NCBI RefSeq assembly: GCF_003182275.1 | Contig: NZ_QGTR01000003.1 | Span: 186,001-250,000 of the forward strand | DNA length: 64,000 bases | Reading direction: 5' to 3' | Source of the DNA: Hoeflea marina | Lineage (GTDB): Bacteria > Pseudomonadota > Alphaproteobacteria > Rhizobiales > Rhizobiaceae | In this document: positions 63,118 to 64,000 of the stretch, in pieces | Layout: each line of letters starts with the position of its first letter | Position numbering within the stretch: the stretch's first letter is position 1 | Program-made: the position numbers and the translations under genes | The notes under the pieces: model-generated | The model's input: the letters and a program-made list of their open reading frames with translations, nothing else | The model's database searches: none | What the model was told of the DNA's origin: nothing

Positions 63118-64000
63118 GCCTGGTCTCCGGTTTCGCCCCTGCGGGCCAATGCGATGATGGCGCCGATGCCGGACAGCGACGCGCGGTTGTTGACCAGCGT
63201 CTGGCCGAGCTTCAGGCACCTGGCCTCGCAGGCTGCGCGGATGTCCGGGTCAGCGATGGTGTCGAGTTCAGCGACATGCGCAAGGCCCAGAATCCGGCGG
63301 TGCATCTCGATGCCGGCGAAGCCCGACAGGTCAACGAAGATCTCCGCCAGCAAGCCCTGCAGTGCCGCCTCCGAAGCCAGGCCGTGCCCCTGATCCTCAT
63401 AGAGCGTGCGGGGATAGAGGATGCCGGTGCGCTCGGTGTGCCAGAGCAGCGAGAACTCGGCCACGAATGCGGCCCAGGTGTCGGCGATCACCTCGAGGAT
63501 CCAGTCCTGGAACCCGGCGCAGGCGGCCGGATCGGCGATGTGGGCGCCGGCGGCGTGATAGGCCATCAGATAGTTGCCGACGAGCATGCCGATGTCGAAG
63601 CCGAACGGACCGTAGAAGGCGAATTCCGGGTCGATGACGCGGGCCTCGCCGTCGGTGACCATGATCGAACCCGCATGCAGATCGCCGTGGCACAGGGTCT
63701 CGCCGCGCGAGGTGAAGGCGCGCTTCATGTGCTGGGCGGAGATCTTCAGCGCCTCGTCGCGGCGCAACTCCGCCACCAGCCCGTCGAGCTGCGGACTGGT
63801 GTGGCGGTTGCGGGGCGCATCGAAATAGGGATCGGTGAAGACCAGCGATTCGGTGATGTCGCAGAGTTCGACATTGCCGGCGAACAGCGCGGTGTCGGCC
63901 TTCTTCTCCGGAGCGGTCATCGACAGGTCGGAGCCGCGGAAGGCGGTGCGGGCGGCAAATTCGCCGATCACCCGGCCGAGATCCGTGACCCGGCGGCCGG
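63114..64000 (-). CDS. mtnK: 5-methylthioribose kinase (5' end beyond the window)
   Basis: The last 295 residues of a kinase that is usually about 420-430 long; the frame runs open through the right edge, so the N-terminal ATP-binding part is missing here. Diagnostic motifs are [14 protein letters not shown] (catalytic loop) and [17 protein letters not shown] (metal-binding loop). It phosphorylates 5-methylthioribose. Its stop overlaps the mtnA start. There is no sign of truncation other than the window limit. Confidence 0.93.
   Translation of the reverse strand, partial: GRRVTDLGRVIGEFAARTAFRGSDLSMTAPEKKADTALFAGNVELCDITESLVFTDPYFDAPRNRHTSPQLDGLVAELRRDEALKISAQHMKRAFTSRGETLCHGDLHAGSIMVTDGEARVIDPEFAFYGPFGFDIGMLVGNYLMAYHAAGAHIADPAACAGFQDWILEVIADTWAAFVAEFSLLWHTERTGILYPRTLYEDQGHGLASEAALQGLLAEIFVDLSGFAGIEMHRRILGLAHVAELDTIADPDIRAACEARCLKLGQTLVNNRASLSGIGAIIALARRGETGDQA

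Overview
The window is G+C-rich, densely coding alphaproteobacterial DNA. The gene families (TauR/Xsc/Tpa taurine catabolism, an ScfR-type regulator next to pccB, Gfo/Idh/MocA inositol dehydrogenase, the aldolase/short-chain dehydrogenase fusion) and the palindromic intergenic repeats point to Hyphomicrobiales (Rhizobiales), although Rhodobacterales carry many of the same modules. There are no rRNA or tRNA genes, no CRISPR array, and no phage or transposase genes. The content is almost entirely catabolic and transport operons with their local regulators.

Layout. 1-3.1 kb: a persulfide-dioxygenase-type metallo-beta-lactamase protein behind an AT-rich palindrome, a BenE-type transporter and a type II dehydroquinase. 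3.1-13.4 kb: a taurine island with tauABC, a TauE/SafE exporter, xsc, tauR, tpa and ackA. It imports taurine, transaminates it to sulfoacetaldehyde, splits that to acetyl phosphate plus sulfite, exports the sulfite and makes acetate plus ATP. 13.4-22.6 kb: a methylamine/betaine demethylation operon (Rieske oxygenase, two FAD/GcvT oxidoreductases, an MDR-family reductase, a 3-hydroxyisobutyrate-dehydrogenase-like enzyme) with a divergent LysR regulator. 22.6-31.1 kb: propionyl-CoA assimilation (ScfR regulator, pccB, pccA, methylmalonyl-CoA mutase), interrupted by a DUF4160/DUF2442 pair and an orphan gene. 31.2-34.4 kb: IclR regulator, GMC oxidoreductase and a TerC-family membrane protein. 34.5-40.7 kb: a TRAP transporter followed by hpsN-hpsO-hpsP-like genes for 2,3-dihydroxypropane-1-sulfonate (DHPS). 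40.9-43.1 kb: gluconokinase, inositol dehydrogenase and an ABC-ATPase remnant.

43.2-58.4 kb holds the most distinctive locus. It is a sugar regulon with a UxaA-family dehydratase, an FCD-type GntR regulator, a TIM-barrel isomerase, two PfkB kinases, a lactonase, an aldo/keto reductase, a SIS protein, an ABC importer, a FucU-like mutarotase, an SDR and an FAH-family hydrolase. One operator-like sequence, CTAACATRYTAG, occurs exactly at the three divergent promoters of this locus. The enzymes outline an oxidative non-phosphorylating route of the L-fucose diketo type, but the dehydratase belongs to the altronate dehydratase family rather than the enolase superfamily. 58.4-64 kb: an aldolase/SDR fusion with a small monooxygenase-like gene, a divergent SorC regulator, and mtnA-mtnK of 5-methylthioribose salvage, with mtnK cut by the window edge.

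Cross-cutting observations: all three transport operons with a solute-binding-protein gene have a GC-rich hairpin 7-8 nt after that gene's stop codon. Short motifs are shared among the tauA, xsc and tpa upstream regions. The two sulfonate modules would converge on Xsc, but the enzymes linking sulfolactate to sulfoacetaldehyde are not in the window.
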